Shown here: positions 16,394 through 27,171 of the stretch, piece by piece
Layout: every line of letters starts with the position of its first letter
How positions within the stretch are numbered: the first letter of the stretch is position 1
Origin: an uncultured Opitutaceae bacterium
GTDB taxonomy: Bacteria; Verrucomicrobiota; Verrucomicrobiia; Opitutales; Opitutaceae
Assembly (NCBI GenBank): GCA_903890485.1
Contig: CAITBM010000008.1
Span: 1-64,000 of the forward strand
Length of the DNA stretch: 64,000 bases
Reading direction: 5' to 3'
Notes under the pieces: generated by a model
The model's database searches: none
Told to the model about the DNA's origin: nothing
Seen by the model: the letters and a program-made list of their open reading frames with translations, nothing else
Program-made: the position numbers and the translations under genes

Positions 16394-16415
16394 GCCGGGG
16401 TGGAAACGCCCCGGC
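16394..16415 (+). promoter_or_regulatory. Hairpin in place of the sucA ribosome binding site
   Basis: GCCGGGG (16394-16400) pairs with CCCCGGC (16409-16415) around an eight-base loop. The sucA ATG is seven bases downstream, so the stem occupies the usual Shine-Dalgarno position. It could tune translation or be the end of an upstream regulatory RNA. Confidence 0.45.
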
Positions 16416-16422
16416 ACCACTG

Positions 16423-19179
16423 ATGAATTCCTCCTCTCTTCCCACCCGCGCCAACATCGACGTCATCGAGCCGATGTACCGCCAATGGCTCGACAACCCC
16501 GACGGGGTTGACCCGACCTGGCGTGCGTTTTTCCAGGGATTCTCCCTCGGCACCAACGGAGCCCCAATCACGGATCTCTTTGCCGGGCAGCCCAATCAGG
16601 CGCCGATCATCGACAGCAGCAAGCAGTCGCAGGTCAGGAACCTGGTCTTCGCCTATCGCGCGATCGGCCACCTCCAGGCCCATGTGGATCCGCTCAGCCC
16701 GCCTCCCGCGAAGCTGGCAAAACTCGCCCTGAGCGAGTTTGACCTCGGGGAAGAGGACCTCGATACCTCGTTCAACCTGGTTGCCTACCGCGGCGGCGGG
16801 CAAATGAAGCTGCGCGACGTCGTGGCGTCGCTGGAAAAGACCTACTGCGGGCACGTCGGTGTCGAATACGCCCACATCCAGGACAAGGATTGCCGCCTCT
16901 GGCTGCAGGAGCGGATAGAGTCCTCGATGCTCCAGCCTTCGTTCACCCGCGCCCAGAAGGTCAGGATCCTCAGGAGGGTGCACAAGGCCGAGCTCTTCGA
17001 GAAATTCCTGCACACGAAATATGTGGGCCAGAAGCGCTTCTCGCTCGAGGGCGGGGAAACGATCATCGCCGCCCTGGACGCCGTCATCGACCACTGCCCC
17101 GGAGCGGGCGTCGAGGAGATCGTGTTGGGCATGGCCCACCGCGGACGGCTGAACGTGCTAACGAGCGTCATGCGAAAGTCCTTTGACCAGCTCTTCGAGC
17201 AGTTCTCGGAGAACTACATCCCCGATACGGTCGGCGGCGACGGAGACGTGAAGTACCACCTGGGGTACGAGTCGATCCTCACGACCACCTCGGGCGAGAA
17301 GGTTGAAGTGCGCCTCGCGGCCAATCCCTCCCACCTGGAAATCGTGGACCCCGTGGTCGAGGGCAAGGCGAGGGCCCGCCAGAGGATCCGCGGGGATTCC
17401 GAGGAACGCAGGCGGGTCATGGCGCTCCTCATCCACGGCGACGCCGCTGTCGCCGGCCAGGGAATCGTCGCCGAAACCCTTAACTTCTCCCAGCTGCCCG
17501 GATACCGGACCGGGGGCACCGTGCACTTCGTCATCAACAACCAGATCGGGTTCACGACCGACCCGCAGGACGCCCGCTCGACACGCTACTGCACGGATGT
17601 CGCCAAGATGATCGAGGCTCCCATCTTCCACGTGAACGGGGATGACCCCGAGGCCGTTTGCATGGTGGCGCAGCTCGCGCTCGACTTCCGGGTGCGGTGG
17701 AAGCGCGACGTGTTCATCGACATGTACTGCTTCAGGCGCCACGGCCACAACGAGACCGACGAGCCGTCCTTCACGCAGCCGATGCTCTACAAGAAGATCG
17801 CGGTCCATCCGCTGGTCTCCGCGCTCTACACCGAAAAGCTGGTCGCAGAGGGCTCGATCTCCACGGCCCAGCGCGACGCCATCAAGGCCGAGTATTCCGC
17901 CGCGCTCGAGGAGAACCTCGCCAAGGCCAAGGAGCGTGAGGCCGCGAAAGCCGCCAGGCGCGCCAGGCCGAGGGACCCATTCAAGGGATCGACGGCACAG
18001 TTCCAGCCGGCCTACCACCACAGCCGGGTGAAGACGGGCGTCGCGGCGGCCCAGCTTGAGACGATCGTCAAGGGCCTCACCACGGTTCCCGAAACCTTCA
18101 AGGTCAACCCGAAGATCAAGCGGCTCCTCGATGCGAGGCTAGCGGCTTTCCGCGAGGGCGGCCCGGTGGACTGGGGCTTCGGCGAGGCCCTTGCGTTCGG
18201 CTCGATCCTCATCGAGGGGCGGCCGGTTCGCCTTTCCGGCCAGGATTGCGAGCGCGGAACCTTCAGCCACCGCCACGCCGTCCTCACGGACATTGACACC
18301 GGCCAGAAGTACACGCCGCTAAAGAACCTGGACCCCAAGCAGGCTCGATTCTGCGTGTACAATTCGCTCCTTTCCGAGGCGGCGGTGCTTGGCTTCGACT
18401 ACGGGTACTCGATGGACTATCCCGACTTGCTCTGCCTCTGGGAGGCCCAGTTCGGGGACTTTGCCAACGGCGCCCAGGTCGTGATCGACCAGTTCATCGT
18501 GAGCGGCGAGTCCAAGTGGCAGCGCACGTGCGGCATCGTGCTGCTCCTGCCGCACGGCTACGAGGGCCAGGGCCCCGAGCACTCGTCGGCGCGGCTCGAG
18601 CGTTTCCTCCAGTCGTGCGCCGAGGACAACATCCAGGTGGCGAATGTCACCACGCCCGCGCAGTACTTCCACCTGCTGCGCCGCCAAGTGATGCGGGAGT
18701 TCAGGAAGCCCCTGGTCATCATGTCGCCGAAGTCGCTCCTGAGGCATCCCTCCGCCGTATCCAGGATTGCCGAGCTGACGGACGGATCCTTCCAGGAAAT
18801 CCTCGACGACCCCGCGCAGCAAGCGACGGCGTCCCGCGTCATCCTCTGCTCGGGCAAGGTCTATTACGACTTGATCGACTACCGGGAGAAGAACGGGGTC
18901 AAGGACACCGCGATCGTGCGGATCGAGCAGCTTTACCCGCTGCACACCGACCGCCTCAGCGAGATCGCCGCCAAGTACGAGGGCGCCCGCATCGTATGGT
19001 GCCAGGAGGAGTCGCTCAACATGGGTGCGTGGTCATGGATCTGCCCCCAACTGACCGACATATTCAGGAAAATCCCCCTCTATGCCGGCAGGGGCGCTTC
19101 CGCATCCCCCGCAGTCGGCTCCCTCGCCCTGCACAAGCTCGAGCTGGCCGGTCTCCTTGAAGACGCCTACACCTTATAA
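16423..19179 (+). CDS. sucA: 2-oxoglutarate dehydrogenase E1 component
   Basis: TPP-dependent E1 of the TCA-cycle 2-oxoglutarate dehydrogenase complex. 918 residues from ATG 16423 ([18 protein letters not shown]); the frame extends upstream without similarity. Motifs: N-terminal helical domain ([19 protein letters not shown]), [30 protein letters not shown] and [11 protein letters not shown] (TPP region), and [18 protein letters not shown] in the pyrimidine domain; [12 protein letters not shown] near the end. Followed nine bases later by sucB, then lpd, forming the whole complex in one operon. Confidence 0.97.
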   Translation: MNSSSLPTRANIDVIEPMYRQWLDNPDGVDPTWRAFFQGFSLGTNGAPITDLFAGQPNQAPIIDSSKQSQVRNLVFAYRAIGHLQAHVDPLSPPPAKLAKLALSEFDLGEEDLDTSFNLVAYRGGGQMKLRDVVASLEKTYCGHVGVEYAHIQDKDCRLWLQERIESSMLQPSFTRAQKVRILRRVHKAELFEKFLHTKYVGQKRFSLEGGETIIAALDAVIDHCPGAGVEEIVLGMAHRGRLNVLTSVMRKSFDQLFEQFSENYIPDTVGGDGDVKYHLGYESILTTTSGEKVEVRLAANPSHLEIVDPVVEGKARARQRIRGDSEERRRVMALLIHGDAAVAGQGIVAETLNFSQLPGYRTGGTVHFVINNQIGFTTDPQDARSTRYCTDVAKMIEAPIFHVNGDDPEAVCMVAQLALDFRVRWKRDVFIDMYCFRRHGHNETDEPSFTQPMLYKKIAVHPLVSALYTEKLVAEGSISTAQRDAIKAEYSAALEENLAKAKEREAAKAARRARPRDPFKGSTAQFQPAYHHSRVKTGVAAAQLETIVKGLTTVPETFKVNPKIKRLLDARLAAFREGGPVDWGFGEALAFGSILIEGRPVRLSGQDCERGTFSHRHAVLTDIDTGQKYTPLKNLDPKQARFCVYNSLLSEAAVLGFDYGYSMDYPDLLCLWEAQFGDFANGAQVVIDQFIVSGESKWQRTCGIVLLLPHGYEGQGPEHSSARLERFLQSCAEDNIQVANVTTPAQYFHLLRRQVMREFRKPLVIMSPKSLLRHPSAVSRIAELTDGSFQEILDDPAQQATASRVILCSGKVYYDLIDYREKNGVKDTAIVRIEQLYPLHTDRLSEIAAKYEGARIVWCQEESLNMGAWSWICPQLTDIFRKIPLYAGRGASASPAVGSLALHKLELAGLLEDAYTL

Positions 19180-19187
19180 CCACTAAC

Positions 19188-20384
19188 ATGTCCTTCGACG
19201 TCAAAATCCCGCCCATGGGCGAGTCCATTAGCTCCGGAATCTTGGCCAAGTGGCACGTTAAGAACGGAGACACCGTCAAGCCGGAGCAGCCGCTCTTCGA
19301 GCTTGAGACCGACAAGATCACCTCCGAGGGAGCCGCCGAGGCTTCGGGCGTCATCACGCTGAAGGTCGAGGCCGGCGCCGAGGTGAAGATTGGGCAGGTG
19401 GTGGCGACGATCGAATCCACCACGGGCACCGTCTCTACGGAAAAGCCCGCGGCGGCACCCGCCGAGGCGGCTCCGCTGGCAGCCGCGGCCCCCGTGTCGC
19501 CTGCCGTCCGCAGGCTCGCCTCGGAGACCGGGGTCAACCCGGCCGAGGTCGCGGGCTCGGGCAAGGCCGGGCGCGTCACCAAGGGCGACATGCTGGCCGC
19601 GGCAGAGAAGCCGGCGCCCGCGGCCCCCACCCCCACAGCCCCGTCGCCGACGCCCCCGGCACCAATCATTGCCCCAAAGGCCGGGGACCGGCAGACCCGG
19701 CGCAAGCTCACGCCGCTCCGCCAAAAGATCGCCGAGCGGCTGGTCTCCGCCCAGCACCAGGCGGCGCTCCTCACCACGTTCAACGAGGTGGACATGTCAG
19801 CCGTCATGGCGCTCCGCGCCAAGCACCAGGAGGAGTTCGTCAAGAAGTACGGGTTCAAGCTCGGCTTCATGTCCTTCTTTGTGAAAGCCGTCGTGCACGC
19901 CCTCAGGGAAGTGCCGGCGATCAACTCATTGATCGAGGGGGATACCCTGGTCCAAAACCACTACTACGACATCGGGGTCGCCGTCTCAACAGAGAAGGGA
20001 CTCATGGTCCCGGTGCTCCGCAACTGCGACACGCTGGCAATGCCGGCGATCGAGCGCGCCATAACGGACGCCGCTGGACGCGCCCGGGAGGGAAAGATCA
20101 CCCTCGCCGACCTCGAGGGCGGCGTGTTCACGATCACCAACGGAGGCACCTTCGGCTCCCTGCTCTCGACCCCAATCATCAATCCGCCCCAGAGCGCGAT
20201 CCTCGGCATGCACGCCATCAACGACCGTCCGGTCGCGGTTGCCGGCCAGGTCGTCATCCGTCCGATGATGTACATCGCCCTCACCTACGACCACCGCCTC
20301 GTGGACGGCCGCGAAGCGGTGACCTTCCTGGTCAAGGTGAAACAGGAGATCGAGGACCCGGCGCGGCTGCTGCTGGGCCTCTGA
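19188..20384 (+). CDS. sucB: Dihydrolipoyllysine succinyltransferase (E2)
   Basis: 398 residues in three domains. A lipoyl domain covers residues 1-77, with the lipoylated lysine in [11 protein letters not shown]. The peripheral E1/E3-binding domain is at about 100-138 ([29 protein letters not shown]). The catalytic domain is at 165-398, with the active-site His in [14 protein letters not shown] near 370. Ala/Pro-rich linkers separate them. The core forms a 24-mer and passes succinyl groups to CoA. Between sucA and lpd, all in one direction with 8-10 base gaps. Confidence 0.96.
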   Translation: MSFDVKIPPMGESISSGILAKWHVKNGDTVKPEQPLFELETDKITSEGAAEASGVITLKVEAGAEVKIGQVVATIESTTGTVSTEKPAAAPAEAAPLAAAAPVSPAVRRLASETGVNPAEVAGSGKAGRVTKGDMLAAAEKPAPAAPTPTAPSPTPPAPIIAPKAGDRQTRRKLTPLRQKIAERLVSAQHQAALLTTFNEVDMSAVMALRAKHQEEFVKKYGFKLGFMSFFVKAVVHALREVPAINSLIEGDTLVQNHYYDIGVAVSTEKGLMVPVLRNCDTLAMPAIERAITDAAGRAREGKITLADLEGGVFTITNGGTFGSLLSTPIINPPQSAILGMHAINDRPVAVAGQVVIRPMMYIALTYDHRLVDGREAVTFLVKVKQEIEDPARLLLGL

Positions 20385-20394
20385 CCGTATCGCC

Positions 20395-21792
20395 ATGGAC
20401 ACCTATGACGTGGCGGTGGTGGGCGCAGGACCGGGCGGCTACGTGTGCGCGTTCCGCGCGGCGCAGCTTGGGCTGAAGGTGGCCCTGATCGAGAAGCGGC
20501 CCACCCTGGGCGGCACCTGCCTCAATGTGGGGTGCATCCCCAGCAAGGCCCTGCTCCATTCATCGGAGCAGCTGGTGTTCACCCGGGACCATGCGGCCGA
20601 CCACGGGATAAAGACGGGGCCGGTGACCGCGGACATCGCGGGGCTCATGCGGCGAAAGGACGCGGTCGTGACCAAGTTGGTTGGCGGCGTCGCGGCGCTT
20701 GCCAAGGCGCGCAAGGTGACGGTCATCACGGGTTCGGCATCCTTCACTTCAGCCACGTCCCTCACTGTCACGGGCGCGGCAGGCCAGACGGTCATCGGGG
20801 CGAAAAACTTCGTGATCGCGACCGGGTCGGCACCGGTCGAGCTGCCCTTCATGAAGTTCGACGGGAAGACAGTCGTCTCGAGCGACGACGCGATCGCATT
20901 CGCTTCGGTTCCCACTTCACTGGTGGTGGTCGGCGGCGGCGCGATCGGGCTCGAGCTCGGGTCGGTGTGGTCGCGCCTGGGAAGCGCCGTCACGGTCGTC
21001 GAGTTCCTCCCAAAGATCGCCGCGAGCTACGACGACGACATTGTGCGCACCTTCACCCGGGTGCTCCAGAAACAGGGACTAAGGATCGAGACGGGCACCA
21101 AGGTGACCGGCCTAAAGACGGACGGCGGAAAGAGCGTGCTCCTGGCCGAAAAGGACGGCAAGGGGCTGGAGTTTCCCGGGGAGAAAATACTCGTGGCCGT
21201 GGGTCGCAGGCCGTTCACCGACGGCCTGGGCCTCGACAAGGCAGGGGTTGTCCTGGACGAGAAGCGTCGGGTAAAAGTCGACGCAAGGCTCCGGACCTCG
21301 TCGCCGGGAATATGGGCCATCGGCGACGTGGTCGCCGGCCCAATGCTCGCCCACAAGGCCGAGGAGGACGGGGTTGCGGTTGCCGAGTGGATTGCCGGGA
21401 AGGCCGGCCACGTGAACTGGGACCTTGTTCCGGCGATCGTCTACACCGATCCCGAGGTAGCCTCGTTCGGCATCGGGGAGGACGCCGCAAAGGCGAAGGG
21501 CCTTTCGGTCAACGTCGGGCGCTTCAATTTTGCGGCCAATGGTCGCGCAATCGCCAGCGATGCCACCGACGGGTTCGTCAAGGTGATCGCCGATGCAAAG
21601 ACCGACCGGATCCTAGGAGCGCAAATCATTGGCAAGGGTGCCGGGGAGCTCATCTCCGAGGTCGTCACCCACATGGAGTACGGCGGCAGCGCAGAGGACC
21701 TCGGCCGGACGATCCATGCCCATCCGACCTTCAGCGAGGCGGTCAAGGAAGCCGGTCTCGCCGTCTCCAAGTCGGCGATCCATGCGATTTGA
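20395..21792 (+). CDS. lpdA: Dihydrolipoamide dehydrogenase (E3)
   Basis: FAD flavoprotein that reoxidises dihydrolipoyl groups with NAD. 465 residues. It opens with the FAD site [19 protein letters not shown], the redox disulfide is in [16 protein letters not shown] near residue 45, the NAD site is [20 protein letters not shown] near 180, the second FAD motif is [21 protein letters not shown] near 310, and the active His is in [13 protein letters not shown] near 448. Last gene of sucAB-lpd. The same E3 may also serve the fused E1 at 30932. Confidence 0.97.
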   Translation: MDTYDVAVVGAGPGGYVCAFRAAQLGLKVALIEKRPTLGGTCLNVGCIPSKALLHSSEQLVFTRDHAADHGIKTGPVTADIAGLMRRKDAVVTKLVGGVAALAKARKVTVITGSASFTSATSLTVTGAAGQTVIGAKNFVIATGSAPVELPFMKFDGKTVVSSDDAIAFASVPTSLVVVGGGAIGLELGSVWSRLGSAVTVVEFLPKIAASYDDDIVRTFTRVLQKQGLRIETGTKVTGLKTDGGKSVLLAEKDGKGLEFPGEKILVAVGRRPFTDGLGLDKAGVVLDEKRRVKVDARLRTSSPGIWAIGDVVAGPMLAHKAEEDGVAVAEWIAGKAGHVNWDLVPAIVYTDPEVASFGIGEDAAKAKGLSVNVGRFNFAANGRAIASDATDGFVKVIADAKTDRILGAQIIGKGAGELISEVVTHMEYGGSAEDLGRTIHAHPTFSEAVKEAGLAVSKSAIHAI

Positions 21793-21819
21793 CACGGGGA
21801 TAGGGAATCTGAAATCTTG

Positions 21820-21859
21820 GCACGAAGTCCCGGACAGAGTGCCGGGATCCTGATCGTGC
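21820..21859 (+). terminator. Bipartite hairpin after lpd
   Basis: GCACGA pairs with TCGTGC, and inside it TCCCGG with CCGGGA around an eight-base loop. The stem starts 27 bases after the lpd stop. No T run follows, so it may stabilise the mRNA end or act with Rho rather than being a classic intrinsic terminator. Confidence 0.45.
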
Positions 21860-21950
21860 GTGCCAACAATCCCACAACCCAACACCCGCGCAAGACCCTA
21901 GGGGACCGCGCGCCAGGAGGCCGGTTCGGCCGGGCCCATTTACTGCGTCC

Positions 21951-22658
21951 ATGACCCCTGCAGAACGCGAAGAAGCCCTTCAACGCCGCGAGGCCAACGC
22001 CGCGCTCCTGATGGCGAAGCTGGAAAAGGACCGCCAGGCGCTCGAGTCGGAGATATCGGCTTCAGCGGCAGCATCCAAGGCCGCCTCCGCAATCACGAAG
22101 GCCCTGCAGGCCGACGCCGCCAAGAAGGCCAAGAATCTGGAGGCCGAGTGCGTGCAGTGGGAGGCCAAGCTGGCACGGCTCAAGTCGGACGTCGCGAAGG
22201 CGACCCCGGTCGTCCCGGTGCTCTCGCGCAGCGAGGAGGAGATCACCAAGGACAAGGCCGAGATTGCCGCGGCAAAGGCACAGCTCGCGATCGACCGATC
22301 CGCCCTGGACGCCGAGCGTGCGGCCTTTGAGAAGGATTCCTCGGCCATCCAGGCAAAGAACAAGACTGAGACCCAGGCGCTGGCCGAGCTCAGGGCGCGC
22401 CTGGTCTTGATCCGGAGCGAAATCGAAGGAAACGTGAAGTTGCGCGAGGCCGAGGTCCGCAAGAAGGAGGCGGCCATCGAAGCCGAGCGGGCCAAGCTCC
22501 AGGAGAATGCCGACGCGCTCATGAGGGCGGAGGCGCAGCAATCCGAGGACCGCGCCAAGCTCGAGGCGCAGATCGCCTCGCTTGCCGCCAAGGAGGTCAT
22601 GTTCGAGGAGCGCAGCCGCCAGCTCCAGGAGCGACTGAAGAATTTCGCAAAGGCCTAG
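21951..22658 (+). CDS. Coiled-coil protein of unknown function
   Basis: A 235-residue soluble protein, almost entirely Ala/Glu/Lys/Gln-rich heptads from residue 3 to 230. Blocks such as LMAKLEKDRQALESEI, IRSEIEGNVKLREAEVRKKE and LQERLKNF are typical long coiled coils. One break occurs near residue 85 (ATPVVPVLSRSEE). No signal peptide, membrane span or catalytic motif. It lies 36 bases before the PilM/PEGA/TonB fusion, and I infer that they form an operon and that this is a cytoplasmic scaffold for it. Low-complexity similarity to SMC-like coils is not evidence of homology. Confidence 0.75.
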   Translation: MTPAEREEALQRREANAALLMAKLEKDRQALESEISASAAASKAASAITKALQADAAKKAKNLEAECVQWEAKLARLKSDVAKATPVVPVLSRSEEEITKDKAEIAAAKAQLAIDRSALDAERAAFEKDSSAIQAKNKTETQALAELRARLVLIRSEIEGNVKLREAEVRKKEAAIEAERAKLQENADALMRAEAQQSEDRAKLEAQIASLAAKEVMFEERSRQLQERLKNFAKA

Positions 22659-22694
22659 CGTCGAATTTCGAACCGACCCAACGCCAAACGCCCA

Positions 22695-25622
22695 ATGGCC
22701 GACGACCCCAAGGTATTTCTGGAGATCTCCGAGTACTCCCTGCACGCCATGCGCGTCGCAAAGGGGACGGTCGAGGCTGGCGGCGAGTGCCTCCTTGAGA
22801 ACAAGGCGGCGGTCCAGGCGCTTCTTGATGCCGTTGAGCCGGCCAGGAAGACCTCCGGGCTGAAAGTCACCGTAGGGGTCTGGCCCAACCAAGCCGACTG
22901 GCACGTGTCGACGGACACCGAGGCGATGCTCGACCGCACCGGCGACGCGCTCCGCGCCATCGCCTCCGCCGATCAGAAGGACCCCCTGCTCTACGCGGCC
23001 TGCAACGCCACCGACGGGGGCAAGGTTCTCCCTGACGGCCTCGACAAGTGGGTGTTGGCCCACTCGCCCCAGGCCGCGCAGATGAAGGTCGGCTCGGTCA
23101 TGAAGGACCTCGACGCAGATGCCGACGGCGCCTCGCCCGCGGCATTTGCCTCACTGGGCACGATAACGGCAGCCCTGAAGGGCGAGAGCGCCGACGGGGC
23201 GGTCATCCTTTGGGATATCGGGGCAAAGCGCTCGAACCTTATCCTGGTGACGGCGCAAGGCGTCGAGGCAGCCAGCCCCTGCGCAATCGGGATGGAGTCC
23301 ATTTTTGAGGCGGTCCAGATGGCCCTTAAGCTCAAGTTCCGCGGGGCCGGTGAGCGCCTCTTCTTCAACGAAGCCTACGATTTCACGGAGGCGGTCCCGA
23401 AGGTGGGCGCTGCCATTGCCGCGCGCCTGAAGGAAGCCATCGAGAAGCTGCCGACGCCCCTGAGCCCACCGGCCCTCACCTGCCTCGGGCTAACCACGAA
23501 GCAATCCTGGTTCGTGCGCGAATCGGCTGCGGCGGCCGGGCTCTCCCCTTGGGCACCCGATCTCGCGTCACTCGTGGCCAAAATCGGCCTGTCGTTCTCG
23601 GGCGAGGAGGTTAAGGCCCAATTTTCCGCCGCCTCGGCCGGCCTGTTCGGACTGGCGTCGACCTCGATCAAGGGCGCCTCCGAATGGCTGCCCGAATGGA
23701 TCGAAGCGGAACCGGCTCCAGTGGAGGAAGCCCCCGCCCCCGAGCCCGTCGAGGAGCCTGAGCCGGCTCCGGCTCCGGCCCCGAAGCTCACAACCCCTCC
23801 CATGAGGGCGAAGCCCTCCTTGACGACCGAGGGATCCGCCGGACCCCAGGTTACCTTCTCCACCAAGCCTGCGCGGCCTGCGGTGCCCCCAAGGTCGGTC
23901 GCGACCCCGCCGGCACCCTCAATGGCGCCCCCATCTGGGGCGACCCGGCCGCCGATCCCCGTGGCCGCGCCGGTGCGCTTAAGCACCTCCTCGGCTCCCC
24001 TGCCCCCGTCGGCCGCACCTTCATTTCCGTCACCGGCAGGCTCGCCGTTTCCGGCGCCCGCAGCCCCATCCTATCAGGCCCCGCCGCCCGCCGGCAGGCC
24101 GCCCTCCTTCTCCAACCCCGGGTTTCCGATGCCCGAGCCCCCGGCGGCAGGACGCTCGGGATCGTTCTCCAATCCGGGATTTCCGATGCCCGAGGGAGCG
24201 CCCCCGCCACCCCCGGCCTCCGCCCAGCCGAAGGCAACCATCGCAATCCCGAAGAGCCCGGAGTCGGCTGCGGGATCCCCGCCCGCGCACACCGTAACCG
24301 CGCTGCCCTTCGAGGCCGTGAAGCTCAAGCCTGTTCCCCCGGGAACCGTCCTCCCAGTGAAGACGCCGCCGAAGAGCAAGATGGGCTTCTACATCGGTAT
24401 CGGTGTCGCGGCGGCCCTGGTCTTCGCCGCCATCGCCGTCGTCGTTGAGGCCAGGCTCGAGAAGATCAAGGCAAACGACCTGGAGCAGCAGCAGGCCCTC
24501 CTTCGCCAGGTAGCCGAGCAGCGCCTCAAAGAGGAGCAGAAGGCAAACCAGGAGCGGGAAATCCAGCAGCAGAAGGAAAAGGAGGCCGAGTTAGAGCAGG
24601 CGAAGAAACAGGCGGAGGAGGAAACCCGCCGGCGGGTGCTTGCAGAGGTCGAGGCCGACCGTCTTTCAAAGCTTCCGGGCATCCTGACCGTCGCCACCTC
24701 ACCCGCCGGCGCCTCGCTTTCAATCGATGGGGCCGCACCGGTGAAGACTCCGGCCAGGGTCGAGGGCCTAACACCCGGGAGCCACCGCGTGCAGATCACC
24801 CTCGCCGGCCACGAATCGGTCGACACGAGCGTCGAGATCCGGGGATCGAAGACCACGGACATGGGATCGCTCGCGCTCCCTTCGGTCTACGGCTCGCTCG
24901 AGCTCACCAGCACCCCGGACAAGCTGGAATTTGCCCTGCGCCTGGCAGACGACCCGGCGGGCAAGCCCGTCCGCACCGGGCGCACCCCAGCATCGTTCGA
25001 TGACATCCCGCACGGCAGCTACATTGTGACGTTCTCCCGTCCCGGGTGCAAGGACCACACCTCGCCCGTCGCCATCGAGAAGGCGACGAAGTCTGCCGTC
25101 GACACCAAGTATGTGGACGGATCCCTCGAGCTGACGAGCGACCCGAGCGGTGCCAATGTTAGCAAGGACGGAAGCTTCCTCGGGACAACTCCCCTCACGC
25201 TCCACGACCTGACGCCCAAGCTCGCGTCGTTCGACCTCACCCTGCCCGGATACGATCCGACTCCCATTTCCTGCCAGATTCCCGAAGGCGACACCCTGAA
25301 GTATTCGGCCCAGCTCCTCAGGAAGGACCGCGTCTTCAAGTCTAGCGAGGTGAAGACGGCGCCGGTGCCGCTCGACTCGCCCGCCCCAGTACTCAGCGCC
25401 GCCCAGAAGAAGCTCGGCGCCGAGATCGTGCTGTCTCTTGTCGTCCGCCGGGACGGGACGGTGACGGGCGTCGAGGTGGAGAGCACCACCGACGACGACA
25501 TCGCCCGCCGCTGCAAGTCGGCCGTCGAAAAATGGAGATTCCGCCCCGCGACCGCGCCCGACGACCGAGTCGTCCAGGCCCGGATCGAGGTGCCCTTTAA
25601 GTTCCCTGCGGGCGCCCAGTAA
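22695..25622 (+). CDS. PilM-like ASKHA / PEGA / TonB C-terminal fusion protein
   Basis: A 975-residue protein. Residues 1-340 are soluble, with a phosphate-loop-like GAVILWDIGAKRSNLIL (168-184) as in FtsA/PilM-type actin-fold proteins. Residues 340-560 are a Pro/Ala/Ser linker with FSNPGFPMPE twice (472-481 and 491-500). One membrane span is at 563-586 and a charged coiled coil at 587-660. PEGA-type repeats begin at 661 (GILTVATSPAGASLSIDG) and 808 (GSLELTSDPSGANVSKDG), with a weaker one at 733. The TonB C-terminal domain is at about 900-970 (VVRRDGTVTGVEVEST, EKWRFRPAT). The topology puts the actin-like part inside and PEGA/TonB in the periplasm. The function is unknown. Confidence 0.82.
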   Translation: MADDPKVFLEISEYSLHAMRVAKGTVEAGGECLLENKAAVQALLDAVEPARKTSGLKVTVGVWPNQADWHVSTDTEAMLDRTGDALRAIASADQKDPLLYAACNATDGGKVLPDGLDKWVLAHSPQAAQMKVGSVMKDLDADADGASPAAFASLGTITAALKGESADGAVILWDIGAKRSNLILVTAQGVEAASPCAIGMESIFEAVQMALKLKFRGAGERLFFNEAYDFTEAVPKVGAAIAARLKEAIEKLPTPLSPPALTCLGLTTKQSWFVRESAAAAGLSPWAPDLASLVAKIGLSFSGEEVKAQFSAASAGLFGLASTSIKGASEWLPEWIEAEPAPVEEAPAPEPVEEPEPAPAPAPKLTTPPMRAKPSLTTEGSAGPQVTFSTKPARPAVPPRSVATPPAPSMAPPSGATRPPIPVAAPVRLSTSSAPLPPSAAPSFPSPAGSPFPAPAAPSYQAPPPAGRPPSFSNPGFPMPEPPAAGRSGSFSNPGFPMPEGAPPPPPASAQPKATIAIPKSPESAAGSPPAHTVTALPFEAVKLKPVPPGTVLPVKTPPKSKMGFYIGIGVAAALVFAAIAVVVEARLEKIKANDLEQQQALLRQVAEQRLKEEQKANQEREIQQQKEKEAELEQAKKQAEEETRRRVLAEVEADRLSKLPGILTVATSPAGASLSIDGAAPVKTPARVEGLTPGSHRVQITLAGHESVDTSVEIRGSKTTDMGSLALPSVYGSLELTSTPDKLEFALRLADDPAGKPVRTGRTPASFDDIPHGSYIVTFSRPGCKDHTSPVAIEKATKSAVDTKYVDGSLELTSDPSGANVSKDGSFLGTTPLTLHDLTPKLASFDLTLPGYDPTPISCQIPEGDTLKYSAQLLRKDRVFKSSEVKTAPVPLDSPAPVLSAAQKKLGAEIVLSLVVRRDGTVTGVEVESTTDDDIARRCKSAVEKWRFRPATAPDDRVVQARIEVPFKFPAGAQ

Positions 25623-25702
25623 CAATGGAGCCTGCCGAATCGGCTTCGATAGGTGGCAAGGAACTTGCTGACCCGGGATCGTGGCCTAATCCAAAATAAC
25701 AC

Positions 25703-27145
25703 GTGTCGCTCCTAAGTAACCCCTACGATCCCGGCGACTTCTTTGACGAGATGTACGCAGCCGGGGGCGAGGTGCGGCCTCACTACCGCAGCCTCGTCGA
25801 ACGCCTCAGCAACCTTGCCTTGCCCGAATTCGAGCGCAGGCGGGCCGCAGTGGACCTCGCGTTCCTGCGCCGCGGCGTGACGTTCACGGTCTACAACGAC
25901 TCCGAGGGCACCGAGCGCATCTTCCCGTTCGACCTGATTCCCCGGATCATCCCGGCCCGCGAATGGTCGAGGCTTGAGGCGGGGCTGATCCAGCGCATCA
26001 CCGCGCTCAACCTCTTCCTCCACGATATCTACCACGAGCAGAAGATCCTTAAGGATAAGGTGATTCCCGCCGCCCAGATCCTCAGCGCCAAGCACTTCCG
26101 GCGCGAGTTCATGAACTTCTCGGTGCCGCACGGCATTTACGTTCACATCTGCGGCACCGACCTGATCCGCGACCGCGACGGCACCTACCTGGTCCTCGAG
26201 GACAACCTGCGCTGCCCGTCGGGCGTCTCCTACATGATCGAGAACCGCTCGGCGATGAGGAGGGCGTTCCCGAACCTGTTCCAGAGCTACGGTGTGCGGC
26301 CCGTGGAGGGCTATTCGGAACTCCTCCTTAAGTCGCTCCTCCACATTGCGCCGAACCGGAACGAAAAGCCGAACGTCGTGCTCCTGACCCCGGGAGTCTA
26401 CAACAGCGCCTATTTCGAGCACTGCTTCCTCGCCCGGCAGATGGGCATCCCCATCGTCGAGGGCCGCGACCTCCTGGTGCAGGACACGCGCGTCTTCATG
26501 CGCACGACCGCGGGCCTCCTGCCGGTCGACGTGATCTACCGCAGGATCGACGACGACTTCCTCGACCCCTCCGTCTTCCGCCCCGACTCGATGCTCGGCG
26601 TGCCGGGCCTGATCGCAGCCTACAGGGCGGGCAACGTCGCCCTGGCCAACTCGGTCGGGACGGGAGTGGCCGACGACAAGGTGGTCTACGCCTACGTGCC
26701 AAAGATGATTAAGTACTACCTCGACCAGGAGCCGATCCTGCCGAACGTGCCGACTTACCTGGCCTCAGAACCGGACGACCGGAAGTACATCCTCGAGAAC
26801 ACGGAGAAATTAGTGGTCAAGTCGGCCAACGAAGCCGGGGGCTACGGCATGCTGATTGGGCCCGCGGCGACCAAGGAGGAGGTGGCGGACTTCAGGGCGA
26901 AGGTGGCGGCCAACCCGCGCAATTTCATCGCCCAGCAGCCGATCATGCTCTCCCGCTCCCCGACGTGGTGCGAGAAGGGCCTGGAGGGCCGCCACATCGA
27001 CCTTCGGCCCTATGTCCTCTGCGGGGAGAAGACCGTGGTGACCCCGGGCGGGCTCACGCGCGTGGCGCTCCGCAAGGGCTCGCTTGTCGTCAACTCGTCG
27101 CAGGGCGGAGGCTCAAAGGACACGTGGGTGTTGGCAGAGGACTGA
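25703..27145 (+). CDS. Circularly permuted ATP-grasp protein
   Basis: A 480-residue ligase-like protein of the circularly permuted ATP-grasp type (DUF404/DUF407). Motifs: [21 protein letters not shown] at the start (abridged), [37 protein letters not shown] near 165, [16 protein letters not shown] near 372 and [14 protein letters not shown] near 432. The family is predicted to form amide or peptide bonds using ATP; the substrate is unknown. Start is GTG 25703, giving the usual N-terminus. First of three genes always seen together: ATP-grasp, alpha-E, transglutaminase. Confidence 0.93.
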   Translation: MSLLSNPYDPGDFFDEMYAAGGEVRPHYRSLVERLSNLALPEFERRRAAVDLAFLRRGVTFTVYNDSEGTERIFPFDLIPRIIPAREWSRLEAGLIQRITALNLFLHDIYHEQKILKDKVIPAAQILSAKHFRREFMNFSVPHGIYVHICGTDLIRDRDGTYLVLEDNLRCPSGVSYMIENRSAMRRAFPNLFQSYGVRPVEGYSELLLKSLLHIAPNRNEKPNVVLLTPGVYNSAYFEHCFLARQMGIPIVEGRDLLVQDTRVFMRTTAGLLPVDVIYRRIDDDFLDPSVFRPDSMLGVPGLIAAYRAGNVALANSVGTGVADDKVVYAYVPKMIKYYLDQEPILPNVPTYLASEPDDRKYILENTEKLVVKSANEAGGYGMLIGPAATKEEVADFRAKVAANPRNFIAQQPIMLSRSPTWCEKGLEGRHIDLRPYVLCGEKTVVTPGGLTRVALRKGSLVVNSSQGGGSKDTWVLAED

Positions 27146-27171
27146 CCCGGGAACCCATCTCGCAAAACGCC

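Noticed and set aside
16300-16422. N-terminal extension of sucA
   Set aside because: The extra 41 codons include the hairpin, have no family similarity and precede the typical N-terminal sequence starting at ATG 16423.
25630-25660. GCCGAATCGGC as a terminator after the PilM-PEGA-TonB gene
   Set aside because: The stem has only four pairs with a three-base loop and no T tract.
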